Source: Paramecium sonneborni
Taxonomy: Eukaryota > Ciliophora > Oligohymenophorea > Peniculida > Parameciidae
NCBI GenBank assembly: GCA_905182985.1
Contig: CAJJDN010000150.1
Span: 231,381-295,380 of the forward strand
Direction: 5' to 3'
DNA length: 64,000 nucleotides
The notes beneath the pieces are model-generated. The model did no database searches, was not told where the DNA came from, and saw only the letters and a program-made list of their open reading frames with translations. Shown here piece by piece: positions 21,908 through 34,350 of the stretch. Position 1 is the first letter of the stretch. Every line of letters starts with the position of its first letter. The position numbers were made by a program, and so were the translations under genes.

Positions 21908-23938
21908 ATGCAACCGGTGTCACCAATTGCAGAAGGATAAAGAACAAAAATAATATATACATTAATAAAGGATTAAAAGTACAAAGAAGCTATTAATTAT
22001 TTGAATTATGAGTTGCAATTTTGTCCAAAGAGTAGAGCACTATCATTATTAGCATATTGTCATTATATGAATTAAGATTTCACTTCTGCTGTTGGAATGT
22101 ATAAGATAGATTAGATAAAATAGTTATGAATAATTAGTGAAGTATTATCCTGAGATAGAGGATTATAAGATTTACTTAGCTCAGTCATATTATAAGGATA
22201 GTAATAAAGTTTTTGAATATAGGTCTTTATGATGAGGCATTAAAAGTATGTGCATCAATAGAGAATCCATAATATTAAGGGAAGATGGTATAATTGTAAG
22301 CGTTGATTCGATATGAGAAGAGTGAATTTTAACATGCAAAGACATTATTGAAATAAAATGAAATGGATGATCCAGATTCAGTAATAAATGAAGGATGCAT
22401 TTTATTTAAAGAGAATAAATTTGATGAAGCAAGATAAAGATTTTAAGATGGGATGAATTTAACTGGTTATTCATGTGAATTAGCATACAATATAGCACTT
22501 TGTTATTACAAATAAAAATAATTAGCTTAATCTCTAAAATTTATAGCAGAAATAATTGAAAGAGGAGTAAGAGAAAGACCAGATTTAGGAGTAGGTTCTA
22601 ATGCTGAAGGAATTGAAGTTAAAAGTGTAGGTAATTCATAAGCATTGAAAGAATCTGCTTTAATTGAAGCATTTAATCTAAAAGCAGCTATTGAATATTC
22701 TATTAAAAATTATGATGCTGCTAAAGAAGCATTAGTAGATATGCCACCAAGAGAAGAAGATGAATTAGATCCAGTTACACTCATGAATTAAGCATTGATG
22801 AATATTGAAGATAAAACTGCTGAAGGATTTAAAAAATTAAATCATTTATTATAAAATCCACCATTTCCACCAGAAACATTCTCCAATCTATTATTATTAT
22901 ATTGCAAATATGGATATTTTGATATGGCTGCTGATATACTAGCTGAAAATGCTGATCTTACATTCAAAACTATTAGTTCTGATGATTTTGAATTTGTTGA
23001 TGCTTTAATTTTAAGTGCTGCTAGTCCAGAAGAATCTTATAGGAAATTTCAAATTTTAGCAAACAAACATATTGATACACTTAGAAGAATCACTAAATCT
23101 ATTTAAGATGCTAGATTAAATAGAGATAATGATGGAATCAAAAAATCTCTTAAAGAATTTGATGATTGTTTAGAAAAATTTATACCTGTTTTAATGGCAT
23201 AAGCTAAAATATATTGGGATAAAGAAAATTATTCATAAGTTGAAAAATTATTTAGATAATCTGCTGAATTTTGTGCTGATCATGATGTTTGGAAACTTAA
23301 TGTAGCACATGTATTCTATGTTCAAGATAACAAATATAGAGAAGCTATTAGGTATTATGAACCTATTGTTAAAAAAAATGGTGATAATCTATTATCATTA
23401 ACTGCTATTGTTATTGCTAATTTATGTGTCAGTTATATTATGGTTAATCAAAATGAAGATGCTGAAGAATTAATGCGAAAATTAGAAAAAGAAGAAGAAA
23501 AATCATAATATTAAGATCCTGAAAAATCTGTTTATCATTTATGCATTGTCAATTTAGTTATAGGAACACTTTATTGTTCAAAAAATAATTATGAATTCGG
23601 TATTTCTAGAGTTATCAAATCACTTGAACCATATAATAAGAAAGTATATTCTTTTATTAATTAAAGATTAATACAGACACATGGTATTATGTCAAAAGAT
23701 GTTTCCTTGCTTTAATTGAAGTATTGGCAAAACATATGATCATTCTAAAAGATACTTCATATAGTGAGATCTTGGATTTCTTAGATGCAGCTGATCAATA
23801 TGGCAAGGCCATTCCATCTGTATAATTATATTATAAATAAATTAGGTAATAAATCCATTAGAGTAACTAGATGAGAAACATACAGTATCATATGAATCCA
23901 GAATGATTAAGAGAATGTTTCTAAAATTAAGAACATGA
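21908..23938 (+). CDS. IFT70: intraflagellar transport protein IFT70 (TTC30/DYF-1)
   Basis: Five exons (introns 22099-22123, then 22, 23 and 26 nt) sum to 645 codons, 644 aa, close to the roughly 665 aa of animal TTC30. TPR helices run throughout. Diagnostic blocks include YEQLVKYYPEIEDYKIYLA, VKSVGNSQALKESALIEAFN, DMPPREEDELDPVTLMNQAL, PPFPPETFSNLLLLYCKY and NYEFGISRVIKSLEPYNKK, each close to the vertebrate protein. IFT70 is an IFT-B core subunit that clamps around IFT52 and is needed to build and glutamylate axonemes. Expected to act in cilia. The second intron falls inside a codon. The next gene begins only 26 bp after the stop. Confidence 0.96.
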
Positions 23939-23964
23939 AAATATATATATATATATATAAATAT

Positions 23965-25741
23965 ATGTTACAGAAATAATTTGAAGAAGAAGAAGAGAGA
24001 AGCAAAGAATTCTTAGCTAAACTAAACTAAATAAAGAAAGTATATCTTTAGATTCTAAATTTGATTAGGTGTCTAAAGATATGAAAAATAAGAATGTTTA
24101 ATCAGTTTAGAGATAAGAATGGACCAAAGAGTATTTACAATTGATGAAATAAGAGAGAATGCTTAATATAGATTTGGAATCGAAACTATTGCTGTTAGAA
24201 ATTTAATCTGATTTACCTAAGTTTTGTTTAGCTGCTCTTTTAGAGTAAGGAGCTCAAAATTACAAACAAGTTAAAAATGAGCTAATTTATCAATTATAAA
24301 ATTTAAAGAAGATCTAAGTGTAATTGAAGAAGGAACAATTACCAAGATTAGATAAGAAGACTAATAATGAATCATCTTAATTTAAGGAGTTAGGATTTTC
24401 ATTTAAAGATTATTTATAATAAATGATTTAAAAATTGGAAGTAGAATATTAAAAAGAATCAACAATAGTTGATGAAGAGAATGAAGAAACTTTAGATATG
24501 TAATAATGCAATGTGGCTATATGCAATTCATTTAGAAGTAGAATCGAACAAGAATATTTGAATGATAGTATAGTAATATTAATCATACCATTTAGAATTG
24601 ATATTATATGCATAAAATTGTGATGATGAAGAACTAGAAATACTAGAAAATTATGCTAAGGCATTAGAATATCTTCATGAAAGGTATTAATTAGAAATAT
24701 AGAAATTGACTCCAAAAGAAAGAATAGAAATAAGTGAAGAAATGTTGTATCTTGGATCTTCAAATAGTTTACATGGGATGTAGAGATTGATGCTTCATTA
24801 TCCAAAAAAGAGTCGACCTGAATTATAAGAAGTTGTTGATTATATTAGAAAATAGAAAGATATCAATAAAAGATTGGCAATTCTATAAAGAAATTGGAAG
24901 ATTGAATATTCAGTAATCAATATTGAATTTAAATCTTTAGTAATTATAAAATAAATCAGAATAATTGTTAAATGATATGTAATAGAACAAAATATAAAAA
25001 AATTAAAGATGGATGGAATACTTGTAATTGAAACAATAAAGAATAAGAATAGCAGAAGAATTAGAAGAGAAGTATATTTCTTATAACTAATAAATATAGA
25101 CGTATTGAATATGAAAAGAAATAATAAATTTTGTAATAATAAAAAGAAGATGAGAGAGAATAACAAGAATTATTAGAACAAGCTAAACATGATGAATGGT
25201 TGAAACACAAAGCTGATATTGCTGAAATAGCACTTACTTATTAAGCAGAGAAAGAGTAAAAGAGACAACAATATTTAATTTAATAATAATAGTAGGTTGA
25301 GATGGCTAAAAAATAATAATAATAATAAATAGAATAAGCAAAACCTAGAGTACAATAAAGATAAGATAAAGAAGTAGTCAAAAGAGAGGATAAAAAGTTG
25401 AAATAAGAGATTAAGAAAATGGAACCAGAAATAAAAGCATAGAGAATAGAGGATGCTATTAATAGGTACAGCATTAGACCAAATGTTGATAAGGATTTTT
25501 AAAGACTAATTAGTGAGACTGAAACAAGATAATTGAGAAAACAAACTAAATATGATAAAGCTGATAAAATACCTTTAGTAAACATATCAATTATTTTGTA
25601 AAGTCTAATGTTACAGGATTTAATATTAATTAATTAATGTCAGACATGAGATATCGATTGTAGGTTGCTTTAAATGATGCAGGATTAGGATAGACTGCAT
25701 ATGCTCGTGAAGTTATATTGGGTATGAGTAGACCTTAGTGA
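23965..25741 (+). CDS. coiled-coil protein, CCDC148-like, 545 aa
   Basis: Six exons (introns of 29, 28, 28, 28 and 26 nt) give exactly 546 codons. Long coiled coil rich in Gln, Glu and Lys, with Trp-containing segments (EWTKEYLQL, RWMEYLQLKQQRIRIAEELE) and a conserved-looking tail (RPNVDKDFQRLISETETR, then NDAGLGQTAYAREVI). Its size and pattern resemble CCDC148, a poorly studied coiled-coil protein conserved mainly in ciliated organisms; this is a memory-based match and only moderate. A (TA)n run immediately precedes the ATG and the IFT70 stop is 26 bp upstream. Confidence 0.6.
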
Positions 25742-25826
25742 AAATTACAATAAATTTCATATGGTTTGGTATTAATTTTATATCTTATCATTCATATAAA
25801 AAATAATTATATTGTCTTTATTAATC

Positions 25827-26827
25827 ATGTAAGTCTTATGTCATTACTCTATACCTTAATTTTACACTACTACAAATATCATTTCTTTGATTTATATCAG
25901 CATCAAGAATTCAAAGTATTATAATTACTGAAATATTAGCTTATAATTTGATTGGCTAACCTTAACCTTACAAATTTTACAATTTCTCATCAGTTTAATA
26001 CTTATGGTATTAATTTTCATTAGACACAAATATCAAATCAGAAAACCTCTCCTTATTGCACTGGCTATTAGTTTTTGTGCTATCTCAATTATTTTGTTGA
26101 TATAATAGTTTGATTACTATTATTTGATGTTGATAATCTTTCAACAACTGGCTTTGTGTTTGCTCATGTCCTTATTAATCTTAAACAAAAACTTAATTGG
26201 ATTTGGCATAGTAATTTAAATATACATGATTGGATTTTTAATTGATTTTCTCTCATTTGATATATGGTATAAATTAATAAGTATTAATATAGGATATTCA
26301 AAGATTAGTTCAGTTTGAATAGAAGCATAGCTATTATGGGATTTGGTGCAGTTGGATTAATTATATTTGTATTGTGTATGTTAAGTCGCTTAAAGCCTGA
26401 AGGAAAATTAAAGCAAGAATTACATATAATTGTTGGTTTCTATATATTTTGTGAACTCTTTATATGTTGTAATATAATCACTGAAATGATTAACGTAAAA
26501 ATTTTATTCTATTTTTAGAATGTTTGTAATATTTACTTAATTGATCTTATACTATTGAAAATTTCTAATGTGTTTTTAGACATTCTTATTTTTCCATTTG
26601 CCAAATATAATGTTCCTAAAATGTAAATTTCTAAAAGTTAAATCTCAAGTGAAATCATAGAAAATTATAATACTAAAAATTTAGAATGTAATGTTATTGC
26701 AACAAAGGAGAGTGAATCTGAATTAAATAGTGCTCTAAAGATTAGATCTGATAAACATATAGTTGTATTAAGATAAGAACAAAATGCTACGAATAAATGG
26801 ATTCAATCACTTTTAGAAATTTATTGA
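25827..26827 (+). CDS. seven-transmembrane protein, GPCR-like, 308 aa
   Basis: Four exons (introns 24, 26 and 24 nt) sum to 309 codons. Seven hydrophobic helices can be counted: LQILQFLISLILMVLIFI, PLLIALAISFCAISIILLI, YLMLIIFQQLALCLLMSLLI, IGFGIVIQIYMIGFLIDF, SIAIMGFGAVGLIIFVLCML, LHIIVGFYIFCELFICCNI and IDLILLKISNVFLDILIF. A polar tail of about 80 residues follows. That topology fits a G-protein-coupled receptor or a small family of ciliate 7-TM proteins; no DRY or NPxxY motif was found, so the receptor role is a guess. The start at 25827 was chosen because only that frame joins the second exon. Confidence 0.6.
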
Positions 26828-26992
26828 TTCATTAAATTCTCATTGAATATAATGAGATTTATTTATCCACATGAAAAAATAATTATAAATTCTTCTTTAT
26901 TTGATACAATTATTCTTTGTTAAATAGGAATAAAACATACTCACTAAAAATTAAAAGAATTTTTAAATCTTTGAATATTAAATCCAGATAAA

Positions 26993-28895
26993 AGTAAGGT
27001 CTTTGTTTTTATTGATTTAGTGTTTAAGTTTCCTGGCTATTAAGATTAGAATAGACCTCCCCAAAATGGACTCCATATAGCAGATTTAGAAGATGGTATA
27101 ACAGAGGAATAACTATATGTTGAATTTAGGAAGTTTGGATAGATAAGCTTTGTTAAATTGCATAGGTATAATGTAGAGTTATAATTAGATATCCATTTAT
27201 TGGAAAATCAAAGCATTATGGATTCATCTATTTTTCATCACAAGAAGAAGCAAGAAAAGCAAAAGAAGCCATGAATTACAAATAGCTTCTTAGAGAGCCA
27301 ATACGTATAACTTACATATAGGATTATGAGAAAGATGCAAATTTATTTTTTGCAGGATTCGAGTTAAATGTAACACTGAAATAACTTGAAGAATTTTTCT
27401 CAAAATGGGGATAAGTAGTCAGTGTGAAATTATCAGCAGATGAAAATAAAAAGAGTAGAGGTAATGGAATTAGAAAATATTATAGGTTATGGTTGGGTTT
27501 AATATGAGAAGAAGGAGTAAGCTAATACATTATTAGCTGAGAGTTAATTAAATGAAGGAACAGTAAAATATAATGAAAAGACATCAATAATAGTGAAAAG
27601 ATTTGTAAAGAAAGGTACAAGTGAACGTGAAGATAAGAGAAGTAATTTATACATAAAGAATTTTTGGACTTCATTAGATTCATTTGATTTAGAAAATAAT
27701 TAAGTTAGAGAAGAATTGGTATTTATACTAAATTTATTTTAAAAAGGAAAATGAAATGCGAACAAAATTGAATGAATGGTTTAGTACATTTGGTTTAATA
27801 ATCAGTGTATTAGTTAAAATAGATCTTGAACGCAAAGCTCCATTTGCATTTATAAGTTTTAGTAGATATCAAGATGCCAAAGAAGCCTAGAGAACATTAG
27901 GTACTACCTTAGGAACAAACTCATAGCTGGATCCATTAAATACTGGTAGAAAGATGTATGTAGGATGGGCCTAAACAAAAAAAGATAGAAAATAATAAAG
28001 AGATAATAATATATATTCAAAATATATTTATGCAGATCATTTAAATAGAAATGTAACAGAAGAAATGATTAGATAAACATTAAAAGATGCTGGTTATGGT
28101 GATATCTATATGGTAATATATATATATTATAATTTGAATAGATCAGATTAGAAAAGATGTAATAAGGATTTTAATAAATTATAAGAATAGGTTATATAGT
28201 ATTTGAATAAGCATCAGATGCAAATAAATTGATTAAATCATTTAAAGAGAATGAGAAATTCGATGAAATTAAGAAACTTTTTGATTAAAATGTAGAATAA
28301 GCTGGTGGAAAATACTTTTAACATTTATTCCCTTAATAATCTTAATAAAGAGGATAGAGAAGAATTAATTAAAGATAATCTCCAAATAGAAGAATGTATT
28401 AAATGCCACCAGGTCCAGGTTAATTTGGTGGTAGAATGCCATATCCATTTCCTATGTAATAAAGAATTCCAGGAGGTGGAATGAGAAGACCATTTCCTAA
28501 TCCAGTTAATCCAATTAGATAAACTCCATTACCTCCTCCAATTTAATAGATTACTGAATTAGCTCCTATATAAGTTGTTGCTTTTAATTAAAGATAAGAT
28601 TTATTAGACTTATTAAATAATTTAGAAATATTTAGAGCTAAACCTGAAGAAGAATAAGTCAAATAATTATAGTAATCTTATTTTATTTATTATTTCTAGA
28701 ATGATGTTGTATTATAGAATTAAATCTAAATTAAATTAAGATACAGAGCCTCATTGGAGGAAAGTTAGTGAAGTGCTTTCAGATCCATCCAATTATACAA
28801 TTGATGAAATCCTCGATATGATTAAGAATGAAGATTAATTTAATGAATTAGTAGATGATGCTGTTGCTTAATTAAAAGAAGAAGCACATTGGTGA
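26993..28895 (+). CDS. poly(A)-binding protein (PABPC type), 580 aa
   Basis: Seven exons; introns 27, 23, 25, 28, 29 and 28 nt leave 581 codons. Four RRM-like units are visible: RNP motifs such as KHYGFIYFSSQEEA, GYGWVQYEKKEQA, NLYIKNFW with APFAFISFSRYQDA, and a fourth ending MYVGW/IYADHLN. A Pro/Gly/Arg/Gln linker (MPPGPGQFGGRMPYPFP) follows, then a C-terminal helical module (PHWRKVSEVLSDPSNYTIDE) at the place of the MLLE domain, though divergent. PABP coats mRNA poly(A) tails and promotes translation and stability. The chosen start codon is split by an intron (A at 26993, TG at 27021-27022). Confidence 0.88.
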
Positions 28896-28928
28896 AAAAT
28901 TTATTGTTTGTTCAAATATAAATATATT

Positions 28929-29360
28929 TCAACGAAATCTATTTGTATGATACTCTGAAATTCCAGGATTTGATAACCACAAATCGTATTCTAAATAATA
29001 CCAACCTTAAACACCCAAATGTAAACCAAATAATAATCCATATATCAATAATCCCATCTTCAAAAAATACTTCTATTAAATCTACTTCAGTTTCTATCTA
29101 TACTAAAATTATTCTATCCTTATATTTTTAACAATCTCCTCGTTATCAAATTAACTTTGATTCACTATCTAAATTGCCTATCTTATTACATCATCATTTC
29201 TATTCCTACATTTATATATCTCTAATAATGCATTTGATTTGTTTTCAATCTCATAACTTAATCGAATAGCTTTCAATTATACTGGAATATCTTTTAAAGT
29301 GTGTTTGCTAACTAATTACTCAATATTAGCTTATTTTAATTGATTAATGAATAATTACAT
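28929..29360 (-). CDS. small single-pass membrane protein, 143 aa
   Basis: One uninterrupted frame of 144 codons. Residues 1-100 form a Gln/Asn/Glu-rich coiled coil; one hydrophobic helix follows (KMGLLIYGLLFGLHLGVQGW), then a short tail YYLEYDLWLSNPGISEYH. The aromatic/acidic tail after one TM loosely recalls the first TM of the mitochondrial uniporter MCU, but the second TM and the WDxxEP signature are missing, so I do not assign it. It sits 44 bp downstream of Sec61 gamma on the same strand and converges on PABP, 33 bp apart. Confidence 0.6.
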
Positions 29361-29404
29361 TACTAATATACTAATATTTATCATAAAATGTAAATGTAAC
29401 AAAA

Positions 29405-29655
29405 TCAATTGGCACTTAATATTATATTATTTATTGGAATGAAAACCAACTTTATAAAGTATCCCACAGCTCCCATTACAGCAAAACCAATAGCACATGA
29501 TGTTGCAATCTTAATGTACTCTATTTGCTATTTTACATTCATTTACCTCTTTTATCTGGTTTGGTGCATTTTCTTATAAATCTATAACTCTCCTAACCAA
29601 AACTTTAAACATCTTATAATATTCCATTAATTCCATTCAAAGTTTCTTAACTCAT
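29405..29655 (-). CDS. Sec61 gamma subunit of the ER translocon
   Basis: Two exons around a 26-nt intron (29521-29546) give 74 aa, the usual size (68 aa in mammals). The N-terminal amphipathic helix ends in [17 protein letters not shown] and the single C-terminal TM reads [20 protein letters not shown] followed by INNIIL. These are the signature blocks of Sec61 gamma/SecE, the clamp that holds Sec61 alpha in the ER translocation channel. Nothing is missing. Confidence 0.95.
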
Positions 29656-29781
29656 TTTAAATTTAATATTGAATTCTCACTCAATCATTTTGTAATTTTA
29701 TATTCACACTATACGTGTTAAATTAATTTATATAATTATTATGTTAATTATATAATCATTTTGGAAATATCTGATTATCAA

Positions 29782-30804
29782 TCATATTTCTATTTACGAA
29801 CTTCTACTCTCTATATTGGCTTTAGATCGGCTCTATTGGGTTCTTGTAGAACTAACCTAAACCGTAATAATTTTCAAACATGTACCATATCCTTTATATT
29901 GAGCATCATCTAATTCTTTTCTTTTATTTGAAACTCTACTATTTTATCTATTATTATTGATATTTTCAGTCTCTTAAAGATCTGTATTGAAGATGTTCGA
30001 GTTTTTATTTTTCATCGAGGTTACTTTGTGTTATTACACTACATAATGATAACCATTTTAATACATTAACTAAATGAACTAAGAGCATCATCCTATTATT
30101 ATTATTGTTGTTATGGTTCATAAGTTCTTTGATGAGTATATGCATTCTCATAAGCAATTCCAGTAATAGGATTGTATTAAGCTAATGGTGCTTTACCTAC
30201 ATTCTATTATTTATTGCCACTATTTCCTTGTTTATACTTGATTTAATATATAAAAAAGATACTTTTTAATATAGTTCTTCATCATTATTTGGTTATTGAT
30301 AATGTTCATATTTGTTTGATTATTATAATAATTATGGTTAATCATAAGCATTAGAATAGTTATTATTTGAACATTATTTTCCATTATTATAATTATCCAA
30401 AACATTCTAATAATTTTCAGGTTGCCTGTACAAACCAGTTAGCTCTTGTTTTTTGTTCATTTCTTGATAATATAACTATTTCATATAATCATCATCTTGA
30501 TTTTACTAATTATGTAATAGAATACTTCAATAACTGGTACATATGTTTATGTTTAATAAGATGGGATATATGAATTTCTTTAATCTTGACCAACTTTTCC
30601 TGCTATTTTTGTATCTCCTTTTCTAGATTGATCAATATCCCAACCAATTTTAAATCCTTATCTATTATTTGAGTTATCTAATATTAAATTAATAAAAAAT
30701 ACCATTATAGGTTCTTATTGAATTTTTCTTATCTCCGTCGTAAAGTACTTAATTTTTGGGTGCTCCTCTGGACTAATAAAGACTTATATATTTTTAAAAA
30801 CCAT
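29782..30804 (-). CDS. Gln/Asn-rich hypothetical protein, 298 aa
   Basis: Six exons; introns of 29, 25, 20, 26 and 26 nt leave 299 codons. The ATG at 30804 is followed directly by a 29-nt intron, after which the protein reads MSRGAPKNQVLYDGDKKNSI. It is polar throughout, rich in Gln, Asn, Tyr and Ser, with a more ordered block GKAPLAQYNPITGIAYENAY in the middle, and no membrane segment. 'NPITG' followed by an aromatic stretch is common in cytoskeletal or ciliary proteins of protists, but I do not recognise the family. The splice pattern, which restores one frame through five introns, is the main evidence. Confidence 0.6.
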
Positions 30805-30928
30805 CGCTTTTTCTTCTGTATTTTTGAAATTTAATTTATTAATATTGAATAGTTATATTAAAAAATTCAAATATAAGTCGTTAATTATATAAATAATTTG
30901 ATTGAAATATGTAAGATCAAATAATTAA

Positions 30929-33652
30929 TCACTTAATCTATTAATTTATAGTTTTTAATTCAATAATTATTTTAGCATTGGACTAGATTTCTAACAATCG
31001 GTTTCTCAAATTGATATCATCAGCCCAATCAGTATCATTTCTAAATAGTATCAATAATTTACTTTAGAAAATTGACATGCAACTCTTTAAGTTCTGTCCA
31101 AGTTTTTATAGATGACAACATTACTGTCACAGAATTTCCAGTACCTTGAACACTTTCAAGACTTAGATACAATTTCTATAATTCTCTAAGTTTACATAAA
31201 CCCTTAAATAATGTATTAACACCTTCATCTCCTAAAGGATTACTAAAGTTATATGAAACTTTTACTGATCAAGTACCAAATTTACTATCTCTAACTAAGT
31301 AGCTTAACCAAAACCATTATACAGTAATTCCATTCCATCTAATCCTATAGAATTAGATCGAAAATTCAAACTGATGTTTCTCAATTTCTTTTAAGATGAT
31401 AAAAATCTATTCACATATCTCAATCCAAAAGATGTACAACATACACTATTTATATATTATTAACTTTTTTACTTCTCGGCCCAAAACTTCAATTCTCTCA
31501 AAGGTTATTACATCTCATGAATAGATTTTGCCAAGAATCTTAATCCTTCATCCTCTATACGATTTTTTGATAAATCAATTACTAAAGTACTTAATCTCTA
31601 CAATTTTGGTAAAACCAAACCTAAAGATTCACAACCTTTCTTTGTAATTTAATTGTTCCATAGAGTCAAATTTAAATGTTTTAATCTTTCACATTTTTAT
31701 AATCCTTTTGCAAACTCCTCAACTCCTAAATCTTTTATTTAAGAACCCCAAAGAATTAATTCACAATTCTCTAATTCTGATATACTCTCTCCCAAATCAT
31801 AAAATCCTTCATTATGCATCGGATTACTTATTAAAGTTGAAATAATACTTAGAAAAATTTATACTTAAATGAGTGAGGAGTGGCAATTTCTTCAAAGATT
31901 AATTTAATAATTTAGAAAGTACTTAATTCATATAATTACTTTCTAAATTTAAATCAAGCTTTTTTAATTTAGGCATCGCACTTATAACTGAAAAAAATGC
32001 CTCACAACAATCCATTGGTAAGTGATTTCTTAATTAATTTAGAACTAATACAATCCGAAATCCAATTTTAGCTCTTCCATTTGAACTAATCCTTCTAAAA
32101 GAGGTAATGAATTATTAATCCCTTCATCTGAAATCAAATTATTAGATATTTCTAAAGTTAGTCTTTTTAAATCGCTCATTTTCATTATTGCTTTAATTAA
32201 AAAGAGCAATCCCAAATTTCCTAATTTATTACTATAAATCAATCTAAAAAATGATGTACTTCCATAGTTGCAATTATAATTCTTTTAATTTCTGTGCTCG
32301 ACTTAATATTTTTTCGATTGGAGCAACAGTTCTCACATTTAAACAACTCATCTCTAATTTTATTTATAAAGTGATCATTTAAAAGTTTTTAATTTGTTAA
32401 GCAATAGTTTCTAAGAATTTTAGTAATTCATCCTAAGATCTATTTTGCATTCCATTTAAATCTAAATGAACATCTTCTTTATTTTTTATATCTAATTAAA
32501 AATCATCAAATTTAGTAATTGATTAGAGATGTTTATGATTAATTTTTGCAGGCTATTTAAATCAAAAAATTTACAGATTTGACTTCTAAATAAGATCTCT
32601 CTTCAATAATTTGACTTAATTAAGTAAAGTCGTATCTTTGTTCAGGAGAAATATCTAACATGAGTTTTAAAATTTTAGACACCCCTTTAATTCTAGGAAA
32701 TAATTCTTTGACTTTCTTTCTTTATTCTCTTAAGTAATTAAAGAGTTTTATATCATCATCAAATAATTCCTCTCTTTACTAAAATTAAAAGAACGTTAGT
32801 ATACCTATTTTGTAATAGTTTGATTAGTAGCAAACAATAAAAAGACTAAACCAAGAGAGAAAACATCGCTTTTATAAGGATTGTATTTAGCTTAAGGTTT
32901 TCTTCTTTTAAATGCTCTATAAACTTCAGGTGATTAGTATCCGACAGTTCCTCCAATAGTTCTTGATCTTGATTCTTCATCAAAAATTTCAGTACCAAAA
33001 CCAACCTGTTTAAATACTAAGTTATACATCACAAACTTTAAACAATAAGTTTTCATCATTGATTAATATAATATTTTCTGGTTTTATATCTCTATGGGCT
33101 ATTTTAATTTCTTAAAGATGTGAATGTGCCCTAATCATAGTCACAAAGAAGTCTGCTACTTCATACTCCTAGAATCTAAACTCTGGATCTGATTACTTTT
33201 TGGATTAGATGTATTACTATAAGTTTGTAATACCCAATTCCATGACAATACAGCCGAAAGTGATTGACTCGATTTTATTGATAAATCAATACTTTATCCT
33301 ATGTTGTCACCTTTTCATAATAGAAGCTATCCTCAAATGATATAATATTTGGATGGGGATAAGCCTTTATTTTTTGTAGGATCTAAATCTCTTATTGAAA
33401 TCTCTCTTTCAATTATGCATCAATCAGCACTTACTTTATACAGCATTTTTGTTTCGTCTATAGATTCTCAGCCAAATAAACTTCATTCCAAGTTTTGGCA
33501 ATAATATTTAGATATCGATATTCTGGGTTTATATTACCAGATATCATAATTTTTTTTATTATTAATATATTATAACTTGTAACATTGTTCATAAATGTTT
33601 CCTGGCCAAATCTGATACTGGCCCATCTATTTCCAGCAATTTTCCTTACCAT
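30929..33652 (-). CDS. protein kinase fused to leucine-rich repeats
   Basis: Read from ATG 33652. An N-terminal kinase domain: EVYLAENLQTKQKCCIKQV (VAIK-type Lys), the E-helix, IAHRDIKPENIIL (catalytic loop intact), then DVGFGTE where DFG is expected, followed by TVGYQSPEVY and a SDVFSLG F-helix. After about 330 residues the protein becomes a long array of leucine-rich repeats of the ribonuclease-inhibitor type (LEISNNLISDEGINN, LKKLNLDL-like units) to the C-terminus near 30929. Several 22-25-nt introns interrupt it. Kinase-LRR fusions in this order are known in ciliates; role likely signalling, substrate unknown. The N-terminal 60 residues before the kinase are not recognised and the start may lie upstream. 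Confidence 0.75.
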
Positions 33653-33681
33653 TACTTAGAATTAAAAATACATTATTATGG

Positions 33682-33952
33682 TCATTCATCAAATATTTTT
33701 CCTTTTAATTCTATTAATCTTCTTGCATATGATTTATAAAAAATACAATTTTGAGTTAAACTTTGTGCACATTAAATAATATTCTCTATCAAATTTGAAC
33801 CTAAATTTAAATTTTACACCAATTTCTCCAGGTATGAGTTAAATAATTTTAAAATCATACTAGCATGACTCTTATGAATAATAGTCTTTGAGTTGATTTT
33901 GATGGAGTTCACAAGATACTATTACTTTAGCCTAACAAACCAGTAATTTCAT
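33682..33952 (-). CDS. small hypothetical protein, 83 aa
   Basis: Two exons joined by a 19-nt intron give 84 codons (MKLLVCQAKVIVSCELHQ.. to ..LKGKIFDE). Several Cys and a helical C-terminus; no TM. Without the intron a longer alternative frame exists, but the spliced version ends more naturally and lies directly upstream of the kinase-LRR gene on the same strand (29 bp). Function unknown. Confidence 0.4.
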
Positions 33953-34350
33953 AATATCAGTTTGAATACTGAACTTTCCTTTAAATTTAGAACTCTTTTT
34001 ATTTTAAATTCAAATGTTAATTAATATGTAAATAGAGATGGCTGGTTGATTTAATATATATCCATATATTGAAATGATAATGATTTAGTTATTATTAATA
34101 ATGAAATGATAGAATTTTTATTTTTATTAAACTTAGCTCTAATATCAAACTTCTTATACTCTAAGAGAAATTGTCTTTCAACAATTTAAAATCCCTCATA
34201 AAATATTGGTTAAAATAACTATGATTGGTAATTTCTTTTTGTTTTAAATCAAAATAATTCATTTATTCTATTAATAAATATAACAAAAATAATATTAATA
34301 TTAGTTAAATTTAATAAAAAAATACATATAAGATTTCACTTCTTGTTGTT
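33953..34350. other. intergenic, nothing seen
   Basis: About 400 bp of AT-rich DNA between the PARP stop and the small gene's start. No frame, repeat or motif supported. Confidence 0.4.

Noticed and set aside
22099..22140. Apparent TGA stop in IFT70 near residue 65
   Set aside because: Removing the 25-nt intron at 22099-22123 restores the family sequence YEQLVKYYPEIEDY.
28929..29360. Mitochondrial calcium uniporter (MCU) based on one TM and a YDLW tail
   Set aside because: The second TM and the WDxxEP selectivity motif are absent, and the protein ends just after the first helix.
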